Positions 1-8,300 of a stretch of 15,802 nt of DNA are shown in pieces. The position numbers and the translations under genes were made by a program. This DNA is from an uncultured bacterium (GTDB lineage: Bacteria; Verrucomicrobiota; Lentisphaeria; Oligosphaerales; Oligosphaeraceae), in assembly GCA_900548225.1 (NCBI GenBank), contig URJM01000049.1, forward strand, positions 1 to 15,802. The letters run 5' to 3'. The notes below the pieces were generated by a model. The model ran no database searches. It had not been told where the DNA came from and was given only the letters and a program-made list of their open reading frames with translations. How positions within the stretch are numbered: position 1 is the first letter of the stretch; every line of letters begins with the position of its first letter.

Positions 1-1176
1 TTGATGCTGAACTCCTCCACAAAGGTCTACAACCACCTCTACGCAAGACTCCGCGACAACAACGAGTCGATTCTGGAACTCACATGGTTCAATGGAAAGG
101 CACGGGCGGACGCGCTGGGAATCAGGAACGGGGACAAGGTCGTCGCAAGGGGAAGCCTGGGGTTCTACCCGAAAAGCGGGCGTCTGCAGTTTATCGCCGA
201 GTCGCTTAGGCCCGTCAATGACGAGGACACCCTCACAAAACTCCTGCACGAACTGATTGCAAAGCTTGCAAAGGAAGGGCTGCTGGACGCATCCAGGAAG
301 AAGCCCATTCCGCGGTTTCCACGAAGAATCGGGGTCGTCTCCAGCATTGACGCGGCGGGCTTCCGGGACTTCATCCACACATCGCTTTCGCGCTACAAGG
401 GTCTCTCCTTCCTTGTCGCGCCGTCGCGGGTGCAAGGAAGCGAGGCGGCCGCAGAACTCTGCAGCGCCGTCAGGCTCCTGGATGAATACGGAGGGTGCGA
501 CGTAATCGTCGTCACACGCGGCGGCGGCGGCACAAACGAGCTGTGGTGCTTCAATGACGAAACCCTCGCCAGGACTATCGCCGCGGCACGGACGCCCGTC
601 ATCACCGCTGTCGGACACGAAAGGGACACCACCCTCGTGGACTATGTGGCGGACCGTTGCGAGACGACTCCCACGAAGGCGGCGGAGACCCTCACGCAGC
701 CATTTGTCGAAATCCTCCAGAGAGTCGAAAACGACCTCGCCACCATCCGGCAGTCAATCCTGGCGAAGGCCGCGAATCTGCGCACGCGGCTGAACGCATG
801 CCTCGGTTCAAACTACCTCTTGCGGCCAAAACAGCTGATTGACGACAGGCAGCTCCGGCTCGTGAATGCAGAGCAGCAGCTGATGCAGGCACTGCCGAAC
901 CAGGCCAGGATGAGACGGGCAAAGCTCGACAACGCCGCCAATACCCTCACCGCCAGAATCAACGCCTTCCTCCAGGGAAGACGGGGCGAGTTCGAAAGGC
1001 TAGACAATGTGCTGCGGGCGCTTGACCCAAAGGGAGTCCTGAAGCGTGGATACAGCATCCTCCTCGACAAGGACAGACACGCCATACGCAAGGAAACAGA
1101 GGCGCCAGAAGGCACACGACTCACCGCACTGCTCGCAGAAGGCTCCCTGGAACTCGTCGTCAAACAGGACAAATAG
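1..1176 (+). CDS. xseA: Exodeoxyribonuclease VII large subunit, 5' end cut by window edge
   Basis: Large, catalytic subunit of exonuclease VII, which with XseB degrades single-stranded DNA to oligonucleotides in the cytoplasm. The visible 391 residues start inside the N-terminal OB fold: LYARLRDNNESI at about 13-24 matches the family's 'H-Y-F-x-L-K-D' strand, and roughly 35-40 upstream residues must lie left of the window, so the TTG/ATG at the edge is probably not the true start. The nuclease domain follows, with VTRGGGGTNELWCFND (171-186) and AVGHERDTTLVDYVADRCET (203-222), both diagnostic of XseA. A long helical region (about 225-340) and the C-terminal GYSIL strand complete the protein. 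xseB begins 39 bp downstream, so the two subunits are probably co-transcribed. The family assignment is secure; only the start is missing. Confidence 0.96.
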   Translation: MMLNSSTKVYNHLYARLRDNNESILELTWFNGKARADALGIRNGDKVVARGSLGFYPKSGRLQFIAESLRPVNDEDTLTKLLHELIAKLAKEGLLDASRKKPIPRFPRRIGVVSSIDAAGFRDFIHTSLSRYKGLSFLVAPSRVQGSEAAAELCSAVRLLDEYGGCDVIVVTRGGGGTNELWCFNDETLARTIAAARTPVITAVGHERDTTLVDYVADRCETTPTKAAETLTQPFVEILQRVENDLATIRQSILAKAANLRTRLNACLGSNYLLRPKQLIDDRQLRLVNAEQQLMQALPNQARMRRAKLDNAANTLTARINAFLQGRRGEFERLDNVLRALDPKGVLKRGYSILLDKDRHAIRKETEAPEGTRLTALLAEGSLELVVKQDK

Positions 1177-1215
1177 CTCTCAATCACCAGGAAACAGATC
1201 CAGCATATAACGGCC

Positions 1216-1473
1216 ATGGAAGAAAAGAAACAGGAAAAGAAACTCTCCTTCGACGAAGCGCTCCGGGAACTCGAGACCATCGTCATGCAGCTCAACAGCG
1301 GAACCCTCCCGCTGGAGGAGAGCATGACGGCCTTCGAACGCGGGGTGAAACTCGGAAAGTTCTGCAATGAAAAGCTGGCCGCCGCGGAAAAGAAGATCGA
1401 GACGCTGACCAGGCAACCCGACGGAACCGTCACAACACAGCCGGCCACCCTCCCCGAAGACTTCAAATTCTAG
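1216..1473 (+). CDS. xseB: Exodeoxyribonuclease VII small subunit
   Basis: Eighty-five-residue small subunit that coats the helical stalk of XseA and is needed for stable exonuclease VII. The family signature is clear: LSFDEALRELETIVMQLNSG (about residues 11-30), then LPLEESMTAFERGVKL and a second helix LGKFCNEKLAAAEKKIETL, giving the expected two-helix hairpin. The C-terminal tail (about 68-85) is short and proline/threonine-rich. Length is normal for XseB (70-90 residues). The ATG lies 39 bp after the xseA stop, and the next gene starts 9 bp after this stop. No strong Shine-Dalgarno is seen; the nearest purine run, AGGAAACAG, lies about 20 nt upstream. The start is chosen because it leaves the usual short charged N-terminus ahead of the conserved helix. 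Confidence 0.95.
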   Translation: MEEKKQEKKLSFDEALRELETIVMQLNSGTLPLEESMTAFERGVKLGKFCNEKLAAAEKKIETLTRQPDGTVTTQPATLPEDFKF

Positions 1474-1482
1474 GGCTGAGCA

Positions 1483-2538
1483 ATGACGGAGCTCCCGTTC
1501 ATACCGCTGGAGCGCGTCGTCCAGGTCGAAGTCCCTCTCCAAGACGAAGGAAACACCCTGCTCGACTATCTCGAGGCGCGCTACAACTATCTGGACCGCC
1601 CACAGTGGCAGCTTGAAATCGACAGGGGAAACCTCTTCGTCAACGGCAAGGCGGCACTGGCATCCACTGCGCTCCATGCAAGGGACTGCGTCTTCTTCCA
1701 GGCAAAGGACCTCTTCGAGCAGGATGTCTCTTTCGACATCTCCGTCCTGGAGGAGACGGACGACTACATCCTCGTCGCAAAGCCCGGAAACCTGCCGTGC
1801 CACCCCGCGGGGCGCTTCTTCAACCATACGCTGTGGGCATGGCTGAAGCAGGAAAGACACCTCGGCGGAATACACTTCGTCAGCCGGCTCGACCGCGAAA
1901 CCTCAGGCATCGTCCTCGTCGGGAAAAACCCGCGATTCGCGGCAAGGGCCGCAAAGACAATGCACTCCCTGGGAGTCGAAACACACAAAAAGTACCTCGC
2001 AGTCGTCCACGGGCGAATCCCCTTCGAAAAGTATTTCGCAAACGGCTGGCTCATGAAGGATACGGCCTCCAAGGTCAACAAGAAGAAGCGCTTCGTCCCG
2101 ACGGACGACGACGGTGACTCGGATGTCGTCGAACTGCCCGAGGACATCGAGGCGGTCACGGCGCAGACCGACCTTGTCCGAAGATGCTATTGCCGCCCGC
2201 CCTGCGAGGGGGAGGAGCCTCTCCGGTTCGTCCCGGATCCGGAAGGCGGCTTCACATTGGTCGAAGCCACACTCCACACGGGAAGGACACACCAAATCCG
2301 GGCAACTCTCTGCTCACTGGGATTCCCAATCGTCGGAGACAAACTATACGGGGTGGACGATGAAATCTTCCTGAAATTCGCCAAGGACACCCTCGATGAA
2401 AAGGACTGGGAAAGACTTATCCTCCCGACACAGGCACTCCACGCATGGAGCCTCGCAATCCCTGCGCTCAATATCAACGCCACAGTCTCGCCGCCATTCC
2501 TCAAAATGTCCACGCTTCCAAGTGGAAGACAGGAATGA
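1483..2538 (+). CDS. RluA-family 23S rRNA/tRNA pseudouridine synthase
   Basis: A 351-residue pseudouridine synthase of the RluA/RluC/RluD class, converting uridine to pseudouridine in rRNA or tRNA. An S4-like N-terminal part is visible (IDRGNLFVNGKAAL, about 46-59). The catalytic domain holds HFVSRLDRETSG at 131-142, where Asp137 is the expected nucleophile, then GRTHQIR (267-273) and IVGDKLYG (283-290). Between the catalytic motif and GRTHQIR lies a longer and unusually acidic stretch (about 205-255, with DDDGDSD). That may be a lineage insertion and makes it unsafe to name the exact target (RluA, RluC or RluD). It follows xseB by 9 bp, so the three plus-strand genes look like one transcription unit, although the functions are not obviously linked. 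The converging gene ends 77 bp further on, and I see no convincing terminator between them. Confidence 0.95.
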   Translation: MTELPFIPLERVVQVEVPLQDEGNTLLDYLEARYNYLDRPQWQLEIDRGNLFVNGKAALASTALHARDCVFFQAKDLFEQDVSFDISVLEETDDYILVAKPGNLPCHPAGRFFNHTLWAWLKQERHLGGIHFVSRLDRETSGIVLVGKNPRFAARAAKTMHSLGVETHKKYLAVVHGRIPFEKYFANGWLMKDTASKVNKKKRFVPTDDDGDSDVVELPEDIEAVTAQTDLVRRCYCRPPCEGEEPLRFVPDPEGGFTLVEATLHTGRTHQIRATLCSLGFPIVGDKLYGVDDEIFLKFAKDTLDEKDWERLILPTQALHAWSLAIPALNINATVSPPFLKMSTLPSGRQE

Positions 2539-2615
2539 GAGGACGGCCCCTTCCCCGCAGTTGCCCATCCTTTCGCCCAAACGCCCCCGCTTCTTCACTC
2601 CCCGGCGGCGCAGCC

Positions 2616-3398
2616 CTATTCCCGGAAGTGTTTTTTGAATTCGCGGTGGAGCGCCTTGTCGCCGTACCTGTCCTCGGAGTCTTCCGCGAGTTCATCCTCT
2701 GAATAACCCGAGTGGAGTGAGGTGGCGTGGACCCTGTTGCCGATGACCTGGAATCCGATGCGCCAGGTGCGGTATGCCAGGAGCGCCCTGGCGTCTTCCC
2801 GCCCTGCCCCGTCGAGCCTATGGCGTCTTCCGTCCAGCGGGTCTTCCCCCAGTTGTTCGCGGATGAATTCTCCGATGCACGCGAACCCCCGTTCCGCAAG
2901 CCAGTCGAGGCGTTCCTGGACCTGCGGTTCCACAGTCACGACGCACTCCCTTCCGGAGTTCGCGGCAGTCCATCCCGGCGCCGCGTCGGGGAATGAGTCT
3001 GCGTATGGCAGATATGGCTTGACATCGAGGATTGGCGTGCCGTCCAGCAGGTCGTGGCCTTTGACAACCAGAACCCGCCCTCTGACCTCGAGCAATTCCA
3101 CGCAGGAGAGGCCTATTGGATTTGGGCGATAGGGGGAACGCGTCGCAAAGACTCCGACCTTGTGGTCGATGTGGCGCGGCGGCTGGACCTTTGGACGCCA
3201 GCGGCCCTCGTTGCGGTCGAAGGCGAAGATCAGCCATATTCTCGAAAACCCCTCGATGGCATCCAGCGCCGCCTCGAAATTCATTCCCGGGGCGAGTTCA
3301 ACGCGGCCGACGTTCTCGCCAGCCAGGATGCCCTGCCGCGGCACATCGTAGGCGTATTTGGCGTCGCAACGGAAGATTCCTATCGGGGTGAACTCCAT
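2616..3398 (-). CDS. trmO: TrmO/TsaA-like tRNA (N6-threonylcarbamoyladenosine-37) methyltransferase
   Basis: A 260-residue TsaA/TrmO-family protein. Known family members use S-adenosylmethionine to N6-methylate t6A37 in tRNA-Thr. The start is placed at the ATG at 3396-3398 because the family begins directly with MEFTPIGIFRC; the upstream in-frame extension is arginine-rich and overlaps the previous gene. Conserved blocks are VGVFATRSPYRPNPIGLS (about 81-98) and DLLDGTPILDVKPYLPY (116-132). The C-terminal domain is recognisable up to WRIGFQVIG, but the family's usual 'DPRPAY'-type block appears changed (REDARALLAYRTW, about 200-213). The tail (about 229-260) is highly charged. It is the last gene of a probable minus-strand operon, 25 bp after the nucleotidyltransferase-kinase gene. 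No functional link to the sugar genes is evident, so it may simply ride on the operon. Confidence 0.92.
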   Translation of the reverse strand: MEFTPIGIFRCDAKYAYDVPRQGILAGENVGRVELAPGMNFEAALDAIEGFSRIWLIFAFDRNEGRWRPKVQPPRHIDHKVGVFATRSPYRPNPIGLSCVELLEVRGRVLVVKGHDLLDGTPILDVKPYLPYADSFPDAAPGWTAANSGRECVVTVEPQVQERLDWLAERGFACIGEFIREQLGEDPLDGRRHRLDGAGREDARALLAYRTWRIGFQVIGNRVHATSLHSGYSEDELAEDSEDRYGDKALHREFKKHFRE

Positions 3399-3423
3399 GA
3401 CTCGCGCGGCAATCCTGCGGGGT

Positions 3424-4560
3424 CTACTCGCGGCAGACCTCGACCGTCTGCGCCTCGGGAATTGGCTCCTCCGAGACAAGCACCAGGTATCCGCCTCCTC
3501 CCGCGCCAGTGAGCTTCCAGCCTGCCGCACGACCGCGGTATGCCTCGATGGCCTTCGCTGTCTCGTCAGTCAGCATCCGCGGGAACATTGCTACTGCGGC
3601 CTCGAATGCGGCAGTCGTGCTTGCGCCCCACAGGGAAAGGTCGTGGTTCCTGATGCCCTCCCACACGCCGTCGGCGGCACGCGCAAGGCGGCGGACGCCA
3701 TCCTCGGTGATGCGCGTCTCCTCCCGCACCGAAAACCCAGTCGGGCGCGGAGGCAGCGCAAGAAGCCGCAGATGCGCTTCGACAAAGGCGATGGTCGCCT
3801 CATCAAGGATTCTATCTATCCTCAACGGCCAGAAGGAGTTGTCATAATAGAGCCTGTTTATTCCCGGCAGGAGCATTCCCAGCTGGTCCTGGGAACCCGA
3901 ATAGTACTTTGTCCCAGGCGGGTTTTCGAGTGCGAAGAGCATCTTCGCCAACTCGGTTCTGTCACCCTTTGGCAGGGCGTCGCTCCAGAGTTCGACCGCC
4001 TTCTTGCGCGAGGAAGTCGCCAGCCCGCTGCGGTCGTTGTATTCGACCCTGGGCTTGATGGAGACCGTGACCACCGCGCCAGGCGCAAACCTGCTGACGT
4101 CAGGCTGGTCAAGCCAGCCGCCGCCAAGTTCAATGCGGTATGGGATTGCGCATTCGCGGCGAAGCGCAGTCGTGGAACGAGGGGGGAGCCCCTCGTGGGG
4201 AAGACGGCGGCTCAGCATCAGGCGGATGCCCAGCCTGCGGCAGAATACCTCCTTCTCGGGGGTGTAGCCGTCGCTGTTCACGAAGAAGATATCTGGGTGA
4301 AGTGCGCGCACCTCGTCCTCGAAGTCCATCACTCCGGAGCCGCTGCTGACCCAGGCGTCCTTCACGCATCGGAGCGCCTTCACCATGTAGAGACGCTCCG
4401 CCTCCTTGCAGATCGTCCGCCGTCCCTTCAGCTCCAGGACTGTCTTGTCCGACCCAATCCCCACATAGAGTTCCCCGTGCGTGGCAGCCTCCTCAAGAAA
4501 GGCGACGTGCCCCGAATGGAGCATATCAAAGCAACCTGACACAAAGACCTTCGCTGGCAT
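3424..4560 (-). CDS. Fused HxGH nucleotidyltransferase - GHMP-family sugar kinase
   Basis: A 378-residue two-domain protein. The N-terminal domain (about 1-138) is a cytidylyltransferase-like nucleotidyltransferase: VFVSGCFDMLHSGHVAFL (5-22) contains the HSGH catalytic signature, and RSTTALRR (128-135) fits the second ISTT-type motif. The C-terminal domain (about 139-378) is a GHMP kinase: motif 1 YRIELGGGWLDQPD (141-154), a degenerate motif 2 SGLATSSRKKA (178-188), a galactokinase-like SGSQDQLGM block (221-229) and the closing motif 3 KLTGAGGGGYLV (349-360). Together these predict ATP-dependent phosphorylation of a sugar or sugar phosphate and transfer of a nucleotidyl group. The order is kinase last, unlike HldE, where a ribokinase-type kinase comes first, and unlike FKP, whose pyrophosphorylase is of another fold. 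A HAD phosphatase gene lies 45 bp upstream. The substrate is unknown; a heptose or other surface sugar is one inference. The domain assignments are firmer than the function. Confidence 0.88.
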   Translation of the reverse strand: MPAKVFVSGCFDMLHSGHVAFLEEAATHGELYVGIGSDKTVLELKGRRTICKEAERLYMVKALRCVKDAWVSSGSGVMDFEDEVRALHPDIFFVNSDGYTPEKEVFCRRLGIRLMLSRRLPHEGLPPRSTTALRRECAIPYRIELGGGWLDQPDVSRFAPGAVVTVSIKPRVEYNDRSGLATSSRKKAVELWSDALPKGDRTELAKMLFALENPPGTKYYSGSQDQLGMLLPGINRLYYDNSFWPLRIDRILDEATIAFVEAHLRLLALPPRPTGFSVREETRITEDGVRRLARAADGVWEGIRNHDLSLWGASTTAAFEAAVAMFPRMLTDETAKAIEAYRGRAAGWKLTGAGGGGYLVLVSEEPIPEAQTVEVCRE

Positions 4561-4605
4561 GGGCTTCTCGGAAAAGCGCTGGTGGGAACGGGGGTGTTTT
4601 GGATA

Positions 4606-5265
4606 CTATAAGCCCGCTGTCTTTGATGCGGGCAAGTGGAAGTCGCTCCAGGAGGCTATGGCGTGGTCTGCCCGCTTCTGGATGACGGGCCAGCTTTCCC
4701 TGCTTGACTCGTCGTAGATTGCCAGGATGCCGATTCCATTTGCCTTGGCCGCGTCAATGGCGTAGAGTGCGTCATCCACCAGCACCGCATCCGACGGCTT
4801 CAGTTTTTCGGTCTCCAGGATGACCTTGAAGAATTCGGCGCGGCTCTTCGAGAGTCCGATTTCCCCGCAGGTGTACATCCTGGAGAAGAATGGGAGGAGC
4901 CCTGTCCGGCGCAAGGCCGCCTCCGCCAGATACCTTTCGCAGGCGGTTGCCACCACGCACCGGATGCCCGCGTCATGGATTGACTTCACGGCCTCCAGGA
5001 CGCCGGGCTTCGCGGGGGCCTTCTCCATGTAGAAGGAGTCCGCCATGGAATTCATCGCGTCAACCAAGTCCTGCGGAGCCTCGGTGAACCCGTATTCGGA
5101 ACGGAGAAACTCCGCGCACTCCATCATCGACATGTTGAGGATGCGCCTCTGGAAGTCTTCGTGGGGTTCGCGGCCGTGAAGATGAAGGAAATCAATTCCG
5201 AGACGCTCCCAGAGGGGCATGGAGTCAATCAGGGTGCCGTCTACATCGAAGATATACGTGGACAT
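4606..5265 (-). CDS. HAD-superfamily hydrolase (phosphoglycolate phosphatase/beta-phosphoglucomutase-like)
   Basis: A 219-residue soluble HAD phosphatase. Motif I is YIFDVDGTLIDS at 4-15, with Asp7 as nucleophile and Asp9 as acid/base. Motif II is CVVATACE (103-110, Thr107), motif III Lys is in GLSKSRAEFF (137-146), and motif IV is VLVDDALYAIDAAKANG (161-177). The segment between motifs I and II (about 16-85) is helical, the C1 cap typical of phosphoglycolate phosphatase and beta-phosphoglucomutase relatives. The start is the ATG that gives the canonical short N-terminus; upstream in-frame codons run into the neighbouring gene. The start lies 41 bp after the debranching-enzyme stop, and the next gene starts 45 bp after this stop. 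By position it could dephosphorylate an intermediate between the kinase and nucleotidyltransferase steps of the next gene, but sequence alone does not show the substrate. Confidence 0.9.
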   Translation of the reverse strand: MSTYIFDVDGTLIDSMPLWERLGIDFLHLHGREPHEDFQRRILNMSMMECAEFLRSEYGFTEAPQDLVDAMNSMADSFYMEKAPAKPGVLEAVKSIHDAGIRCVVATACERYLAEAALRRTGLLPFFSRMYTCGEIGLSKSRAEFFKVILETEKLKPSDAVLVDDALYAIDAAKANGIGILAIYDESSRESWPVIQKRADHAIASWSDFHLPASKTAGL

Positions 5266-5306
5266 GGGACAAGTGGGAGTGTGTGTTGCTGGCGCGCCCT
5301 GGGACG

Positions 5307-8300
5307 CTATTCCCGTTCCATCATGCGGAGAATCCTGTAGGCCTCCGTGACAGACCAGGCCTGGGCGCAGCATCCCCTGGTCTTGTGGGGAATGTCTCCG
5401 TCAAGGATTTCGGGAAGCTGCCCGACGCATCCCCTGCGCATAAGGGCGGCAGTGGTGTGGAGAAGGGATCTTGCCGCGGGCTTTGCGGAGGGACCGAAGG
5501 TGCGCAGAAGCGCCTCGCAGAACGACGGCATGAGCCACGCCCAGGCTGTCCCGTTGTGGTAGGCGGGCTTGCGCCTGGTGTCCTCGTCGCCGATGTATTC
5601 ACCCCAATACGGGAAGGCGGGATTGTTGAGGAGGTGCCCGTCCTTGTAGATTGGCTGGAGGAATTCCACCCGCTGGTTTGCAAGAGTTCGCATCCCTCCC
5701 GGAACAAGCAGGTGGCCTGTTGCGGCAATGACCGTCTGGCGGAGTTCAAAGTCGTCAATCAAGCCGGGGACCGTGAGGGCGAAGAGCTGGTTCGGGCGGC
5801 ATGCGTCATCAGCAGTCGCCTTAGCGGCGGGAGTTCCTGGACGCCCGTGGAGGCAGTCCGACAAGCCCACCTCCGGGCGGGAGACGTAGTACTTTGCGAC
5901 AGACTCCTTGACTCGTTTGGCTGTAGTGACATAGATGGATTTGCCGGTATGCTTTGCCAGCAAGTCGAGCGCACCGTACCAGAATGCCTGGATTTCAATC
6001 GGGTATCCCTCGCGGGGGGTTCCTGCGGGGTAGTTCGTATCCATCCAGGTGAAGTGGGACGGGCTGAAGACCAGTCCGCTCGCCGCGTCCATCGCGATTC
6101 CGTTTTCCGTCCCCTTCATGTATGAGGCGGCGATTGACTCCAGCACCTGGAGGAGACTTCGCTTGCCGCAGGGAGTCGCGAGCACCTTCTGGGAGAGGTT
6201 CTTGCCGACCGCCCGCATGTATTCCGAGACGGCGTTGAAGAGCCAGAGGGGCGCGTCGGAGGTGTCCCAGTTCGAGACCTGTTCTCCCGAAATCATATTG
6301 GGGAGGCATCCCTTCCTCTCGTATGAGGCGAACTGGACGATGATTGCGAGCGCATCGTCCAGTCGTCCTGCGGCGATCAGCCCCCTGAGGCAGATGAGGG
6401 TGTCCCGTCCCCAGTCGAGGAACCAGGGATATCCCGCGATGACTGTCTTGAGCGGGTTTCTTCTTACGATGAATGCCCCCAGCGCTTCCTCCAGCGCGGT
6501 CTTGAGCGGCACCTTCGCATTGTTTTCGTGGAACGGGATTGGGGCATCCGGTTCCACGGGCGCGTCCATCGGCGGTTCCGATGGCGTGAGGAGCGCTGCG
6601 GAGAGGACGGCCGTCTCGCCGCGCCGGAGGTCCAGCCGGAAGTGCCCTGGGCTGTAGAGGTCTCGCGTCGCCCGCAGCCCCCGTTCCTCCTCGAGGGCGT
6701 CATGGAAGTTGTATGTCCACTCCGAGTCTCCCACGAAGACTCCCCGGCTGATGCGTGCTTCGAGGCGGTTTTTGCTCTCCAGGGTGAATGAGAACCCGTC
6801 GTTGCCCGTCTTGAGCCGCTGCGGGAAGGCGTTTTCCGCGCCGAGATACGCCTGCGTCGGGTTGTGGTTGCAGCAGTCGTCTATGTCTGGTCGCAGAATC
6901 AGGGTGACGGGGGAGTGTTCGTCCATCGCGGGGAATGCATCCGACTCCTCGGGAGGCGGGCACCTGGTGAAGGAGAGCGTGAAGGCGTTGCGCTCCTTGT
7001 CAAGAACGTAGGAAATGCTGATGTAGGCGTTGCCGCCGATGCCAGAGGGGATGATGAAGTGCCACGACGCGGAATTGGAACCCGTCACGACAAAGTCGGT
7101 CTGGCAGTTGACGTTGATTTCCTGGGAGTAGTCGTGGTGGACAAGCCATGCGCGAAGGCGAGGGAAGACAACCGTGCGGTCGGCGGGAAGCTCGGGATTC
7201 TGGTTCGCCGCCAGCAGCGCGTCATACTGCCCCTCGAGATTGCCCCACATCCCGCGTATCAGTGCGTATGAGCCGTAGGAGTTGGCGGCAAGGAAACTGT
7301 GCCTGCGCGTAAGCTCGTGGCGGGTCACCCTCCTCATGACGGAAAGGGGCGCATTCAATGGAAGAAGCAGAATCTCCGCCTCGTATTTGACCACCTTCGC
7401 ACCCTCGTCATAGCAGGTGACCTGGATGAGGGCCGTCGTCGTGCGGGTGATTCGACGGACGGGAGGCAGCAGGACCGCGAAGTTCTGGCCGTCCTTGCGT
7501 GGCATTGACTCGCATCTCTGGCGGACGGTGCCGTCGAAGAGCAGCTGCGCCCGGAAGGGGCGCCTGTCGCAGATGAGGAGGTAGTGGTCGTCGGGAAGGA
7601 TTGCCACGCGCTGTCCATCCTTTTCCGGAGACCACTCGACCAGCGGGAGGTAGTGTTTTTCGCCTGAGACCTTTTGGATGAAGGAGTGTGGGTCCTGGAA
7701 GAGCGCGTATGCGTCGTCTTCGGGTTCCGCCCCGTCCAAATCCCCGTATCCCCAGAGCGAGCACCTGAGGCGTAGCGCGGTTGCGCGGAGGAGCTGCCTT
7801 TCGCGGGCGCCGTATGGCTGTTCCGCGAGCTTCTGCTTTCCTGGCTTGCAGAGGCAAACCACCTGTCCGGGCTCCAGGTTGATTGTGTAGAGACACTCCC
7901 CAAGGCTTGCGGAAAGCTGCTTCCCCGTGAGAATGTCCGTCGGGCGGCTTCCCGCCTCGAATTCCTGGTAGTGCCAGTGGTAGGCGGCGCACGCGTCTGG
8001 CCGTGGATTCGCAACCACCAGAAGCGCATGCTCCACATCCTTCCGGGGCTCACGGAGAATGCCGACCGCATCCCCGGATGCGCCATAGGGAATGCGGAGG
8101 CGGGCATCGGCGCGGAAGGCGGGATGACTCCCCAGAAGGGCGTTCAACGACGAAAGAAGGGGCACCATGTTGTCGGCGCTCCCCCAGTTGATGGAACGGG
8201 CGCCGTGGACGTCTATCTTCTCGGTGGCATACCACTCGACGCCGTTCGCTATGCCAAAGCAACCCGCCGGGGCAAAGAGCGCCGAAAGGGCGACGCGCAG

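Noticed and set aside
2539..2615. Bidirectional terminator between the converging rluA-type and trmO genes
   Set aside because: I could not find a stem with a U tract on either strand in this 77-bp gap.
3358..4539. 393-codon plus-strand open frame opposite the nucleotidyltransferase-kinase gene
   Set aside because: The minus-strand frame carries all GHMP and HxGH motifs; the plus-strand translation has none.
5283..6125. 280-codon plus-strand open frame opposite the debranching enzyme C-terminus
   Set aside because: It overlaps the conserved GH133 domain in antisense, and its composition is typical of a shadow frame.
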